A DNA stretch of 64,000 bases from JAZTYK01 sp045636925 (GCA_045636925.1 JAZTYK010000002.1:62001-126000); one strand, 5' to 3'; positions 17,142 to 25,796 are shown, counted from the stretch's first letter. The notes: generated by a model not told the origin, from the letters alone. Made by a program: numbers and translations.

Positions 17142-17477
17142 TTATTCTTTCTCGGCGAGAACCAGGCTGATGTGGCAGGTTCTCTTATTGATGCGGTTTG
17201 CGCCGCCGCGTGCACGAGGCATCATTCTCTTCAGAATGGGGCCGGGGCAAACGAAAACCTTGGCGACGTACAGCTTCTCGGGATCCATTTCGAAATTGTT
17301 TTCTGCATTTGCAGCGCAGCTCTTGACGAGCTTCAGCAGAGGCTCGCTGGCTGCCTTACGGGTGTTCATCAGAATTGCAACAGCAGTGCCCAGGTCCTTG
17401 CCGCGGATCAGGTCGCAGACGATCTGAACCTTACGGGGAGAGATGCGCACATACTTTACAGATGCTTTAGCTTCCAT
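17142..17477 (-). CDS. rplV: 50S ribosomal protein L22
   Basis: This is a 111-residue L22 with VRISPRKVQIVCDLIRGKD and the hairpin sequence PILKRMMPRARGGANRINKR, which lines the exit tunnel near the macrolide site. Confidence 0.97.
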   Translation of the reverse strand: MEAKASVKYVRISPRKVQIVCDLIRGKDLGTAVAILMNTRKAASEPLLKLVKSCAANAENNFEMDPEKLYVAKVFVCPGPILKRMMPRARGGANRINKRTCHISLVLAEKE

Positions 17478-17494
17478 TGTGTTTTCCCTCCTGC

Positions 17495-17764
17495 TTACTT
17501 GGACTTGCTGCCCGCATGACCCTTAAAGGTGCGGGTGGGAGCAAACTCTCCCAGCTTGTGACCGACCATGTCTTCGGTGACATAGACGGGAACGTGCTTC
17601 TTACCATCATGAACAGCGATGGTGTGGCCCACGAACTCCGGGAAGATGGTGGATGCGCGGGACCAGGTCTTCAGAACCTTCTTCTCGCCAGCTTCGTTCA
17701 GCTGGTTGACTCGCTTCAGCAGCTCAGGAGCCACGAAGGGGCCCTTCTTAATGCTTCTGCCCAT
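17495..17764 (-). CDS. rpsS: 30S ribosomal protein S19
   Basis: This is an 89-residue S19, MGRSIKKGPFVAPELL onward, with the KHVPVYVTEDMVGHKLGEFA signature. It is a head protein near the A site. Confidence 0.97.
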   Translation of the reverse strand: MGRSIKKGPFVAPELLKRVNQLNEAGEKKVLKTWSRASTIFPEFVGHTIAVHDGKKHVPVYVTEDMVGHKLGEFAPTRTFKGHAGSKSK

Positions 17765-17782
17765 TTACTTGTGTCTCCTTTC

Positions 17783-18613
17783 TTATTTGCCGTTACGACG
17801 ACGGACGATCTGCTTGTCGGTGCGATGGTTCTGCTTGCGGGTCTTGTAACCCAGAGCAGGCTTACCCCAGGGGGTAACAGGACCGCTGCGGCCGATGGGG
17901 GACTTACCCTCACCACCACCGTGGGGGTGGTCACAGGGGTTCATGACGGAGCCGCGGACGGTGGGACGGATGCCCAGGTGACGGGTCTTACCGGCCTTAC
18001 CGCGGTTGATGTTCTCCTGATCGGCGTTGCCGACCTGGCCGATGGTTGCGCGGCAGGTCATCTTCACATAGCGAACTTCGCCGGAGGGAAGACGGACCTG
18101 AGCAGCGGAACCTTCCTTAGCCATCAGCTGAGCAGCAGCGCCAGCGCTGCGAACCAGCTGACCGCCGCGGCCGGGATACAGCTCGATGTTGTGGATCATG
18201 GTACCCAGAGGGATGTTGGCGATGGGCAGGCAGTTGCCGGGCTTGATGTCAGCGTCGGCACCGGTCTGGATCAGATAGCCAACCTTCAGACCATCGGGAG
18301 CCAGGATGTAACGCTTCTCGCCATCTTCGTACTGAATCAGGGCGATGTGAGCGGTACGGTTGGGGTCATATTCCAGGGTCAGAACGGTTGCGTTCATCTC
18401 CTTGTCACGCTTAAAGTCGATGACACGATACTTTCTCTTGTTGCCGCCGCCATGATGACGAACGGTGATTCTGCCGTAGCTGTTGCGACCAGCGGTCTTC
18501 TTCAGCGTTTCCAGCAGGCTCTTTTCGGGCTTTACCTTGCTAAGGCCTCTGTAATCGGTAACAGTCATGTTACGACGAGAGGGAGTAGTAGGCTTAAAGC
18601 TCTTGATTGCCAT
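17783..18613 (-). CDS. rplB: 50S ribosomal protein L2
   Basis: This is a 276-residue L2. The C-terminal MNPCDHPHGGGEGKSPIGR segment contains the conserved His near the peptidyl transferase centre. The N-terminal half carries RGLSKVKPEKSLLETLKK. It is preceded by a 146-bp structured spacer instead of the usual short gap after rplW. Confidence 0.97.
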   Translation of the reverse strand: MAIKSFKPTTPSRRNMTVTDYRGLSKVKPEKSLLETLKKTAGRNSYGRITVRHHGGGNKRKYRVIDFKRDKEMNATVLTLEYDPNRTAHIALIQYEDGEKRYILAPDGLKVGYLIQTGADADIKPGNCLPIANIPLGTMIHNIELYPGRGGQLVRSAGAAAQLMAKEGSAAQVRLPSGEVRYVKMTCRATIGQVGNADQENINRGKAGKTRHLGIRPTVRGSVMNPCDHPHGGGEGKSPIGRSGPVTPWGKPALGYKTRKQNHRTDKQIVRRRNGK

Positions 18614-18759
18614 AAGTGTTCACTCCTATTCTAAGTCGTTTCGCGCCGCAGATTGCGGCATACATTCGGCGGTGCAGCCTGGGCAGGCTGCCCGCGCGGT
18701 CTGAGGGCGCATATTCGCCCCTCGTCTGTGCCGGCGTACCGGCGGATTTTGTTCTCAGA
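18614..18759 (-). other. Hairpin-rich spacer between rplW and rplB
   Basis: This non-coding 146-bp gap reads, in transcript orientation, as a row of strong hairpins: CCGG/CCGG, GAGGGGCG...CGCCCTC, GCAGCCT/AGGCTGC and GCCGCA/TGCGGC. The rplB ribosome-binding site follows the last one. There is no U-tract. It is unusual for a normally tight gene junction. Confidence 0.55.
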
Positions 18760-19059
18760 TTAGAACATACCCTCGAAGAGCTCGATGCCCTTGGAGTCTT
18801 CGGTCAGACGGATGACCGCCTTCTTCCAGTCAGAGGTGCGGCCGTACTTCATGGTACGGGTGCGCTTTGCCTTGCCCTGGACATTCATGGTGTTGACGCT
18901 CAGCACCTTCACACCGGGGAACACAGTCTCGATAGCCTTGCGGATCTCAACCTTGTTGGCGTCCTTTGCGACCTCGAAGACGTACTTCTTGTCAGCGATG
19001 GACTCCATGGACTTTTCGGTGATGACGGGGCGAATGATTACATCATAAGCAGTTCTCAT
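18760..19059 (-). CDS. rplW: 50S ribosomal protein L23
   Basis: This is a 99-residue L23 with RPVITEKSMESIADKKYVFE and the SVNTMNVQGKAKRTRTMKYG loop. It is the docking protein for trigger factor and SRP at the tunnel exit. Its start overlaps the rplD stop by 4 bp. Confidence 0.97.
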   Translation of the reverse strand: MRTAYDVIIRPVITEKSMESIADKKYVFEVAKDANKVEIRKAIETVFPGVKVLSVNTMNVQGKAKRTRTMKYGRTSDWKKAVIRLTEDSKGIELFEGMF

Positions 19060-19682
19060 TTTGCGTAAACCTCCTGGATCTTTTCAACAGCTGCCTTGTC
19101 CACGATGAACTTGTCAGCCTTCAGGATGTCGTAGACAGAGATGATGCTGGAGATAGTGGTCTGCACGCCGGGGATGTTACGGGCGGACAGAACAACGTTC
19201 TTGTTGACCTCGGGGGTCACAACCAGAGCCTTGCCGGTAGCACCGACAGCGCCCAGGAACTCCACCATGCTCTTGGTCTTAACGGCTTCCAGAGCGATGT
19301 TGTCCACGACCACCAGATTGCCGGCGGCCAGCTTAGCGGACAGAGCAGAGCAGATTGCCAGCTTCTTGGTCTTCTTATTCAGACGGTAGCTGTAATCGCG
19401 GGGCTTGGGACCCAGGGCGATACCGCCGTGGAACCACTGGGGAGCACGGGTGCTGCCCTGACGAGCGCGACCGGAACCCTTCTGTCTCCAGGGCTTTCTG
19501 CCGCCGCCGGAAACCTCTGCACGGGTCAGAGTGCTCTGGGTGCCCTGACGCATGTTAGCCAGATGATTCTTCACATCAGCATGCATAACAACAGCGTTGG
19601 GCTCGATGCCGAAGACCTTGTCATTCAGCTCGATGGTGCCGACGACCTGGCCGGCCATATTCACTACGTTCGTATTAGCCAT
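19056..19682 (-). CDS. rplD: 50S ribosomal protein L4
   Basis: This is a 208-residue L4. The tunnel-lining extended loop carries the conserved GGGRKPWRQKGSGRARQGST and HGGIALGPKPRDYSY. In E. coli L4 also represses the S10 operon through its leader, so it is a candidate regulator of the structured RNAs in this operon. Confidence 0.97.
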   Translation of the reverse strand: MANTNVVNMAGQVVGTIELNDKVFGIEPNAVVMHADVKNHLANMRQGTQSTLTRAEVSGGGRKPWRQKGSGRARQGSTRAPQWFHGGIALGPKPRDYSYRLNKKTKKLAICSALSAKLAAGNLVVVDNIALEAVKTKSMVEFLGAVGATGKALVVTPEVNKNVVLSARNIPGVQTTISSIISVYDILKADKFIVDKAAVEKIQEVYAK

Positions 19683-19699
19683 GTTGGTTTCCTCCTCCC

Positions 19700-20332
19700 T
19701 TAAGCCTTGACAGTGTTCTTGATGAACACCACGCCGCCCTTGGGGCCGGGAACGGCGCCGCGAATGGCGATCATGTTTGCCTCTGCATCAACCTTGACGA
19801 TTTCCAGGTTCTGAACAGTGACCTGCTCGGCGCCCAGATGACCGGGCATGTGCTTGCCGGGCATGACGCGAGAGGGATCAGTGTTCGCACCGGTGGAACC
19901 GACGGAGCGATGGACAGGGCCAACGCCGTGGGTGTGCTCCTGGGAATGAGCGTTCCAACGCTTGACAACGCCGGCGTAGCCCTTACCCTTGCTGGTACCG
20001 ACGACATCGATCTTGTCGCCAGCTGCGAAGACATCAGCCTTCAGAACATCGCCGACATTGTAGGCAGCGCAGTTCTCCAGGCGGAACTCCTTCAGATACT
20101 TCTTTGCGGAGACGCCAGCCTTTTCGAAGTGACCCTTCATGGGCTTGGTCAGCTTCTTGTCTGCCAGGTCCTCAAAACCCAGCTGGACACTTTCATAACC
20201 GTCGTTCTCCACGGTCTTCTTCTGCACCACGGTGCAGGGGCCTGCCTCGATAACAGTGACGGGGATGACCTTGCCGGTCTCGTCAAAGATCTGAGTCATG
20301 CCAACTTTCTTTCCGATGATTGCTTTCTGCAC
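19700..20332 (-). CDS. rplC: 50S ribosomal protein L3
   Basis: This is a 210-residue L3, starting MQKAIIGKKVGMTQIFDETG and with the extension KRWNAHSQEHTHGVGPVHRS that reaches toward the peptidyl transferase centre. It is separated from rpsJ by about 140 bp with a folded RNA candidate. Confidence 0.97.
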   Translation of the reverse strand: MQKAIIGKKVGMTQIFDETGKVIPVTVIEAGPCTVVQKKTVENDGYESVQLGFEDLADKKLTKPMKGHFEKAGVSAKKYLKEFRLENCAAYNVGDVLKADVFAAGDKIDVVGTSKGKGYAGVVKRWNAHSQEHTHGVGPVHRSVGSTGANTDPSRVMPGKHMPGHLGAEQVTVQNLEIVKVDAEANMIAIRGAVPGPKGGVVFIKNTVKA

Positions 20333-20354
20333 GTTATTTCCTCCTTGCAGTTAG

Positions 20355-20446
20355 TGGTTGGTCAGCAGTACAAAGCAGTAACGGTGCTTTGCCTTCACTT
20401 CTCAACATAACCTGTCCGCTTTCGCGAACCAGGGTTGCTGACTTTC
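20355..20446 (-). other. Candidate structured RNA between rpsJ and rplC
   Basis: An outer stem (20361-20367 with 20436-20442, GTCAGCA/TGCTGAC) encloses two inner hairpins. One is CAAAGCA/TGCTTTG at 20371-20377 with 20385-20391. The other is an AACCCTG/CAGGTT helix capped by CGC-GAAA-GCG. The rplC ribosome-binding site lies just after it. This multi-branched fold is the kind used as a ribosomal protein binding site; a ligand is inference. Confidence 0.6.
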
Positions 20447-20474
20447 TAATAAATGTACGCGGGGGTTTGGGGTC

Positions 20475-20783
20475 TTACAGCTTGATCTCGATCTCAACGC
20501 CGGCGGGCAGATCCAGATTCATCAGAGCCTCAACGGTCTTCTGAGAAGGATTGTTGATGTCGATCAGTCGCTTGTGGGTGCGACGCTCAAACTGCTCACG
20601 GCTGTCCTTGTACTTGTGAACAGCGCGCAGGATGGTAACGACCTTCTTGTCGGTGGGCAGGGGGATGGGGCCGGAAACCTGAGCGCCGGTGCGCTTTGCG
20701 GTCTCAACGATCTTCTCTGCTGCCTGGTCGATCACCTGATGGTCATAAGCCTTCAGTCTGATGCGCATTTTCTGCTGTGCCAT
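20475..20783 (-). CDS. rpsJ: 30S ribosomal protein S10
   Basis: This is a 102-residue S10, MAQQKMRIRLKAYDHQVIDQ onward, with the THKRLIDINNPSQKTVEALM block. It is the first gene of the operon. The ATG at 20783 is preceded by GGAGGAACC; an in-frame ATG 24 bp further upstream lies before the ribosome-binding site and is not used. S10 also acts as NusE in antitermination. Confidence 0.96.
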   Translation of the reverse strand: MAQQKMRIRLKAYDHQVIDQAAEKIVETAKRTGAQVSGPIPLPTDKKVVTILRAVHKYKDSREQFERRTHKRLIDINNPSQKTVEALMNLDLPAGVEIEIKL

Positions 20784-21155
20784 GTTTGGTTCCTCCTGTT
20801 TTTTCATACAATGTTGTTCGTTGTCCCTTCCGGGGTGGCGCCCCGAGCGGGACGGCGGTCGTCATTGTACGGCTTGGAAAGTGTACCTCGCTGCCGGGTG
20901 TATCTAAAAAATGGCATAAAGGAAACCGGCGATATACATATATCCGTCCGGCATCTCAAAAACACCTGTTGGTTCCCTCCGGGCTTTCCGGCACATGCCG
21001 GTAGTTCCACAGCTTTGCGGGGACGCTGGTGTGTTTCTCTTTCCTGCCGCCCGATTATCGGACCTACTCCGCCGAAGTTACCTGCCTAAGCAGCAATCTC
21101 CAGCATCATCGCGTTGCCTGTGATATGTGACAGGCATACTGCGCCCATTAGGCGC
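20784..21155 (-). promoter_or_regulatory. Long 5' leader of the ribosomal protein operon
   Basis: About 370 nt separate the predicted transcription start from rpsJ. The stretch is non-coding but can form several hairpins, for example CCGGCATGTGCCGG and GGGGCGCCACCCC. This length implies post-transcriptional control of the whole operon. I do not recognise a named leader family. Confidence 0.6.
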
Positions 21156-21161
21156 TCTTAC

Positions 21162-21190
21162 AATATAACACTACACCAAAAAAATGTCAA
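21162..21190 (-). promoter_or_regulatory. Main promoter of the S10-spc-alpha operon
   Basis: TTGACA (21185-21190) and TATATT (21162-21167) are separated by 17 bp. This places transcription start near 21155. An inverted repeat lies directly upstream. Confidence 0.85.
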
Positions 21191-21194
21191 GCAC

Positions 21195-21230
21195 TTTTGC
21201 ACAAATTTTTCGCGATTTTTTTGTGCAAAA
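21195..21230. repeat. Inverted repeat just upstream of the ribosomal operon promoter
   Basis: TTTTGCACAAA (21195-21205) is mirrored by TTTGTGCAAAA (21220-21230), starting 5 bp above the -35 box. It could be a regulator site or an A/T-rich UP-type region. The rest of 21231-21664, up to the lexA promoter, holds no gene I can support. Confidence 0.5.
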
Positions 21231-21664
21231 CGTAGAAAAAACTGCCGTTTCCGGCATATTGTGCCAAGCTTTTTTCTCCGCACAAGATATTGGGTTTTGC
21301 GGAAACGTCATGCGTAGGGAAGGCCTGACAACCGCAGCCGCTCCGGCAGCAGTTTTTGCGCGCGGTTTTACACCTTATTTATTAATATATACGCGTACGC
21401 GCGAAAAGCCGGGGTGATTTGTGGGTAAAAAGCACGTCCAAAGGCAGTTTTCCGGCCGGAACAGCAGGGCTCAGATCTTTGGCCTTCGTCCGCCGGCTGC
21501 CATCAACAGGAGAAACACAAAATATTTTCCACTTTTTTACACAAAATCCGCTGCACCTGTGCATGACCCGTCGCACATTCCGCCACAGACCGTCCGCCAC
21601 GCACCCACGTGTGTCTCGCAGGTGCCGGCTTTTTTGAATTTTTTATGTTTTTTATATATTTTCC

Positions 21665-21729
21665 CAAACAGATGTTTGCTTTTTTGATTTTGGTATGCTA
21701 TACTGAAGATAACATCGAACCTTTGTGCG
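21665..21729 (+). promoter_or_regulatory. lexA promoter with candidate SOS operators
   Basis: A -35 TTGCTT (21676-21681) and -10 TATACT (21699-21704) are 17 bp apart. A perfect dyad, CAAACAGATGTTTG (21665-21678), overlaps the -35 box. A second, imperfect site, CGAACctttGTGCG (21716-21729), lies at the transcript start region. Both resemble the Gram-positive LexA box CGAACnnnnGTTCG, so lexA probably represses itself. Box identity is inference. Confidence 0.65.
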
Positions 21730-21749
21730 AAACAGGAAGGAGCAACGCC

Positions 21750-22340
21750 ATGAAGAAACTGACGCCCATGCGGCAGAAGATCCTGGAGTTCGTATCTGCA
21801 TTCAGCCGTGATAACGGTTATCCCCCCACGGTGCGGGAGATTTGCGAAGGCGTAGGCCTGCGCTCGCCCTCCACCGTCCATTCTCATCTGAAGATCCTGC
21901 AGGAAGGCGGCTTTTTGGAGAAGGGCGGACGCAAGAACCGTTCCCTCAGCATTTGCGGCGAGGAAACCCCCAACTTCCGCAGCGTGCCCCTGTTGGGCAC
22001 CGTCACCGCCGGTGTGCCAATCCTGGCGCAGGAAGACCGGATGGGCACCGTGCCCTATGACGGCAACGCCTCCGGCGAGCTGTTTGCCCTGAAGGTCCGT
22101 GGCGACTCCATGATCGAGGCCGCCATTCTGGACGGCGATACGGTGATCGTCCGCCGGCAGAACACCGCCATTCACGGACAGATCGTGGTGGCTATGCTGG
22201 AAGATGAGGCCACCGTCAAGCGGCTGCACATTGCCGCTGACGGCGTTTGGCTGATGCCGGAAAACCCCAACTACGCGCCCATTGACGGTCGGGAATGCAC
22301 CATTCTCGGTCTGGTCGTGGGCTTATATCGCAGCCTGTGA
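21750..22340 (+). CDS. lexA: SOS-response repressor LexA
   Basis: This is a 196-residue LexA. An N-terminal winged helix (PPTVREICEGVGLRSPSTVH) binds SOS boxes. The cleavage bond is Ala87-Gly88 in TVTAGVP. The catalytic dyad is Ser120 (RGDSM) and Lys157 (ATVKRL). The ATG at 21750 has AGGAAGGAG upstream. It is followed by recG with a GTGA overlap, forming a DNA-repair unit. Confidence 0.96.
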   Translation: MKKLTPMRQKILEFVSAFSRDNGYPPTVREICEGVGLRSPSTVHSHLKILQEGGFLEKGGRKNRSLSICGEETPNFRSVPLLGTVTAGVPILAQEDRMGTVPYDGNASGELFALKVRGDSMIEAAILDGDTVIVRRQNTAIHGQIVVAMLEDEATVKRLHIAADGVWLMPENPNYAPIDGRECTILGLVVGLYRSL

Positions 22341-24406
22341 ACCGGCAGGCTGGGCATACTGTTCCTCAAGGGCTGCTGCGGCAGCCCTTAACTGCTTTGC
22401 CCAAACTGGGTCCCAAGCGCGCCCAGCAGCTGGAGAAGCTGGGACTGTGCACCATTGGCGACTTGCTGACCCTGTTCCCCCGGGACTATGAGGATCGCCG
22501 CACCCTGCGCGCCATCCGTGACCTGCAGGAGGGCGAGACCGTCTGCGTCCGGGGCATCATCGGCAACGCGCCTACCCACACCCGATTGCCGGGCGGGCGG
22601 GATATGTGCCGCTTCCGGGTCTTTGACGCCACCGGACAGATGAACGTCACCTATTTCCATGCACCCTATCTGCGGCTGGAAAAAGGGGAAGAGTATATCT
22701 TCTTTGGCAAGGTGGAAAAGCAGGGCAGCCGCGCCGGCATGATCAATCCTGTGCGGGAAGAAGCCGATGCTATGGACAAACCGGGTCGGCTGCTGCCGGT
22801 ATATCCCGCCACCGCCGGCATTACCCAGGCCATGCTGCGCACATGGGTGCAGGCAGCTCTGGATCTGGCAGACGGGAACTTCCCCGAGCCGCTGCCGGAA
22901 GCACTGCTGCAGCGCTATGCCCTTTGCGGCGCTGCCGAGGCCTTTGAAAAGATCCATCGGCCGGAAACGCCGGAGGATGTGCTTCAGGCGCGCCGCCGCT
23001 TGATTTTTGAAGAATTGCTGGTGCTCTCCTGCGGTCTGCAGCAGCGAAAGCTGTCTTTGCGCGCGCCGGCAGCGCGACCCATGCAGCATAGATCCCCGGA
23101 GGCGTTTTTTGCCAGCCTGCCCTTCGCGCCCACCGGCGCCCAGCGGCGGGCGGTAGAGGATATTTTTACTGACCTGTGCGGCGGTACGCGTATGAATCGC
23201 CTGCTGCAGGGCGATGTGGGCAGCGGTAAAACATTGGTCGCAGCCGCCGCTGCATGGCTGACCGCAAAAAACGGGCGACAGACCGCCATTATGGCACCCA
23301 CCGAGCTGTTGGCCAGACAGCACCGCGCCACGCTGGAGCGATTGTTCGCGCCCTTCGGCCTGCGGGTAGAACTGCTGGTATCCGCCATGACTGCTGCTGA
23401 AAAGCGGCGGGTGAAGGAAGCTGTGGCTGCCGGCGAGATCCATGTGCTGTGCGGCACCCACGCGCTGATCCAAAGCGACGTGGCCTTTGCCGATGCCGGA
23501 CTCTTTGTGGTAGACGAGCAGCACCGGTTTGGCGTGGAGCAGCGGGCTACCTTGGGCCAAAAGGGGAATGATGCCCATCTTTTGGTCATGAGCGCCACAC
23601 CCATTCCCCGCACCCTGTCACTGGTGCTCTATGGCGACCTGGACATTTCCCGCTTAAATGAACTGCCCCCCGGGCGCACACCCATCCGCACCATGGTAGC
23701 AGGCGAGGAAAAGCGCAGCGGTATGCTGGGCTTTTTACAGAAAAACGTGGATGAGGGCGGCCAGGTATACGTGGTCTGTCCTTTAATCGAAGAAAATGAA
23801 GACGGCGGCAAGCAGGCCGCCACCGCATACACCCAAAAGCTGCAGCGGGCACTGCCTCGCTGCCGGATCGGACTGATGCACGGCAAGCTGAAGGCGGCAG
23901 AAAAAACCGCCGTCATGGAGCACTTCGCCGCAGGCGATCTGGATATTCTGGTATCCACCACCGTGGTGGAGGTTGGCGTAGACGTACCCAACGCCAGCGT
24001 AATGGTCATTGAAAACGCCGAGCAATTCGGCCTGTCCCAGCTGCATCAGCTGCGGGGCCGCGTTGGCCGCGGCAGCCGCCAAAGCTGGTGCGTCCTGATG
24101 CGTGGCGGTGGCGGTCAGGTGGCCAAAGAGCGGCTGGAGATCCTGTGCCGCACCACCGACGGCTTTGTCATCGCCGAAGAAGACCTGAAACTGCGTGGCC
24201 CCGGCGGCTTCTTATCCCGCCAGCAGCACGGCATCGTGCGCTTTGCCGTGGCGGATCTGGCAAAAGACGCCGCCGTGTTCGGCGCCGCCCGGGAATCGGC
24301 AGAATGGCTGCTTGCGCAAGATCCCACACTGGCCCAGCACCCGCTGCTCCAGCAGAGCATAGACCGGCTGCTGGAGCGCACCGCTGTAGCCGGCGCGCTG
24401 AATTAA
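22337..24406 (+). CDS. recG: ATP-dependent DNA helicase RecG
   Basis: This is an about 689-residue RecG, which remodels stalled replication forks and Holliday junctions. An N-terminal OB/wedge domain (around residues 55-140) precedes the helicase motifs: GDVGSGKT (Walker A), DEQHRFGVEQR (DExH), SATPIPRTL, and QLRGRVGRG (motif VI). The start is uncertain. I choose GTG at 22337, which overlaps the lexA stop as GTGA; an ATG at 22295 inside lexA is an alternative. There is no strong ribosome-binding site, so coupling with lexA is likely. Confidence 0.94.
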   Translation: MNRQAGHTVPQGLLRQPLTALPKLGPKRAQQLEKLGLCTIGDLLTLFPRDYEDRRTLRAIRDLQEGETVCVRGIIGNAPTHTRLPGGRDMCRFRVFDATGQMNVTYFHAPYLRLEKGEEYIFFGKVEKQGSRAGMINPVREEADAMDKPGRLLPVYPATAGITQAMLRTWVQAALDLADGNFPEPLPEALLQRYALCGAAEAFEKIHRPETPEDVLQARRRLIFEELLVLSCGLQQRKLSLRAPAARPMQHRSPEAFFASLPFAPTGAQRRAVEDIFTDLCGGTRMNRLLQGDVGSGKTLVAAAAAWLTAKNGRQTAIMAPTELLARQHRATLERLFAPFGLRVELLVSAMTAAEKRRVKEAVAAGEIHVLCGTHALIQSDVAFADAGLFVVDEQHRFGVEQRATLGQKGNDAHLLVMSATPIPRTLSLVLYGDLDISRLNELPPGRTPIRTMVAGEEKRSGMLGFLQKNVDEGGQVYVVCPLIEENEDGGKQAATAYTQKLQRALPRCRIGLMHGKLKAAEKTAVMEHFAAGDLDILVSTTVVEVGVDVPNASVMVIENAEQFGLSQLHQLRGRVGRGSRQSWCVLMRGGGGQVAKERLEILCRTTDGFVIAEEDLKLRGPGGFLSRQQHGIVRFAVADLAKDAAVFGAARESAEWLLAQDPTLAQHPLLQQSIDRLLERTAVAGALN

Positions 24407-24421
24407 GACAAGGAGGTTCCT

Positions 24422-24952
24422 ATGCCCCGATTGGATCCCACCTTTTTTCACCGGGACTGTCTGGACGTGGCCCCACAGCTGGTGGGCAAGATCCTTTGCC
24501 ACCGATTGCCCGACGGTCGCCTGCTGCGGCTGCGCATCAGCGAGACCGAGGCATATCGGGGCGAAGAAGACACTGCCTGCCATGCACACAAAGGCCGCAC
24601 CCCTCGCACCAAGGTGCTGTACGGCCCGCCGGGGGTGCTGTATATTTATCTGTGCTACGGTATGCACAACCTGCTGAACGTGGTAACGGGCGCAGATGGC
24701 GTGCCCCAGGGCGTGCTGATCCGGGCATGTGTGCACGCTCCCGGCCCAGGCATGCTGACCAAGCGCCTGCAGCTGGACCGCACCCTGCACGGAACGCCCC
24801 TTACAGCATGCAGTGATCTTTTCTGGCTGGAAGACGACGGGCTGCGCCCCCACATTGTCACCAAGCCCCGGGTGGGTATTGGCTATGCCAGCGCCGAGGA
24901 CCAGGCGCGGCTCTGGCGCTTTTGCGGAGAAGATCTGCCCGGCGCAGAATAA
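24422..24952 (+). CDS. 3-methyladenine DNA glycosylase, AAG/MPG family
   Basis: This is a 176-residue protein of the human-AAG-like family that excises alkylated purines. The catalytic Glu is in ISETEAYRG, and the conserved VLYGPPGVLYIYLCYGMHN-type strand follows. It starts 15 bp after recG behind AGGAGG and ends at a strong terminator, so it is probably the third gene of the lexA-recG transcript and SOS-linked by position. Confidence 0.93.
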   Translation: MPRLDPTFFHRDCLDVAPQLVGKILCHRLPDGRLLRLRISETEAYRGEEDTACHAHKGRTPRTKVLYGPPGVLYIYLCYGMHNLLNVVTGADGVPQGVLIRACVHAPGPGMLTKRLQLDRTLHGTPLTACSDLFWLEDDGLRPHIVTKPRVGIGYASAEDQARLWRFCGEDLPGAE

Positions 24953-24967
24953 ACCCAAGACAAACAG

Positions 24968-25010
24968 AAAGACCCAAAGGGCATTGCCCTTTGGGTCTTT
25001 GATTGTTTTT
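24968..25010 (+). terminator. Terminator between the glycosylase and a convergent membrane gene
   Basis: A perfect 15-bp stem (24968-24982 with 24986-25000) with an ATT loop is followed by a T-rich tract. A/T flanks on both sides suggest bidirectional use. Confidence 0.85.
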
Positions 25011-25014
25011 AAGA

Positions 25015-25692
25015 TCAGGGATTCACGCCGCCGGCAACACCGGACAGGTCACCGGGAAGGTCGGACATGTCGCCCTCTTTCAGCGAGTCCAGCAGGTCGC
25101 CCAGTGCGCCCAGGTCACCCAGCTCACCGTCTACCGCTTTCTGGATCAGCTCGTCATACTCGCCGTTTGCGAAGTTTTCAGCCACATCCGTAAAGCCGCC
25201 GCTCTGGAACTGATCGACCACAGCCATAATGCCGCCGTCGCGCAGGTCATCCATCAGACCGCTGAGCTCGGGATGCTCGCCAAACTCACCGTCTTCGATG
25301 CGCTGGATCACATGGTCATATTTGCCATCCTTCAGTTCGTCCAGTACGTCCTTAACGGCGCCGATGTCGCCCATTTCACCGCCCAGCGCCTCAAAGGCCA
25401 TCTGCTGGATGAAGTGTTCTGCCACTTTTACCGCCACAAAACCAATGACGCAGGTGATGACCAGGCTGATGATCAGGCCAATGAGGGTGGCGCGGGCAAA
25501 ATTACGCTTGTTGACATTTTTCTGTGTGAACGAAAACACCAGGCACAAGATCCAGCCGATGACAGGGATGCCATACAGCACCTTATAGCCGAAAAATGCG
25601 GCAGTGGATACGGGGGCCACACGGGCAGCATCCTGCTCGGGTGCGGGGGCACAGGTCACGGGTTCTTCGGTATATACGGTCTGCTCGTCCAT
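25015..25692 (-). CDS. Uncharacterised small membrane protein with acidic C-terminal repeats
   Basis: This is a 225-residue protein with no family I recognise. A short N-terminal tail is followed by two hydrophobic segments (about 35-55 and 68-92), a hairpin anchor. The remaining 130 residues are strongly acidic and loosely repetitive, with recurring short motifs such as DELKDGKYD, RIEDGEFGEH, FANGEYDELI and AVDGELGDLG. This suggests tandem helical repeats outside the bilayer. AAAGGAGC precedes the ATG. It is monocistronic. Confidence 0.7.
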   Translation of the reverse strand: MDEQTVYTEEPVTCAPAPEQDAARVAPVSTAAFFGYKVLYGIPVIGWILCLVFSFTQKNVNKRNFARATLIGLIISLVITCVIGFVAVKVAEHFIQQMAFEALGGEMGDIGAVKDVLDELKDGKYDHVIQRIEDGEFGEHPELSGLMDDLRDGGIMAVVDQFQSGGFTDVAENFANGEYDELIQKAVDGELGDLGALGDLLDSLKEGDMSDLPGDLSGVAGGVNP

Positions 25693-25796
25693 AATAATGC
25701 TCCTTTTGCCGCAAAGCGGCGAAAACAGTGATTTTTTTGTTAACAGGTTAGCTTTATCTTACGCTTTCTGTCAATGTTTGTCAAGATTTGGCATAG

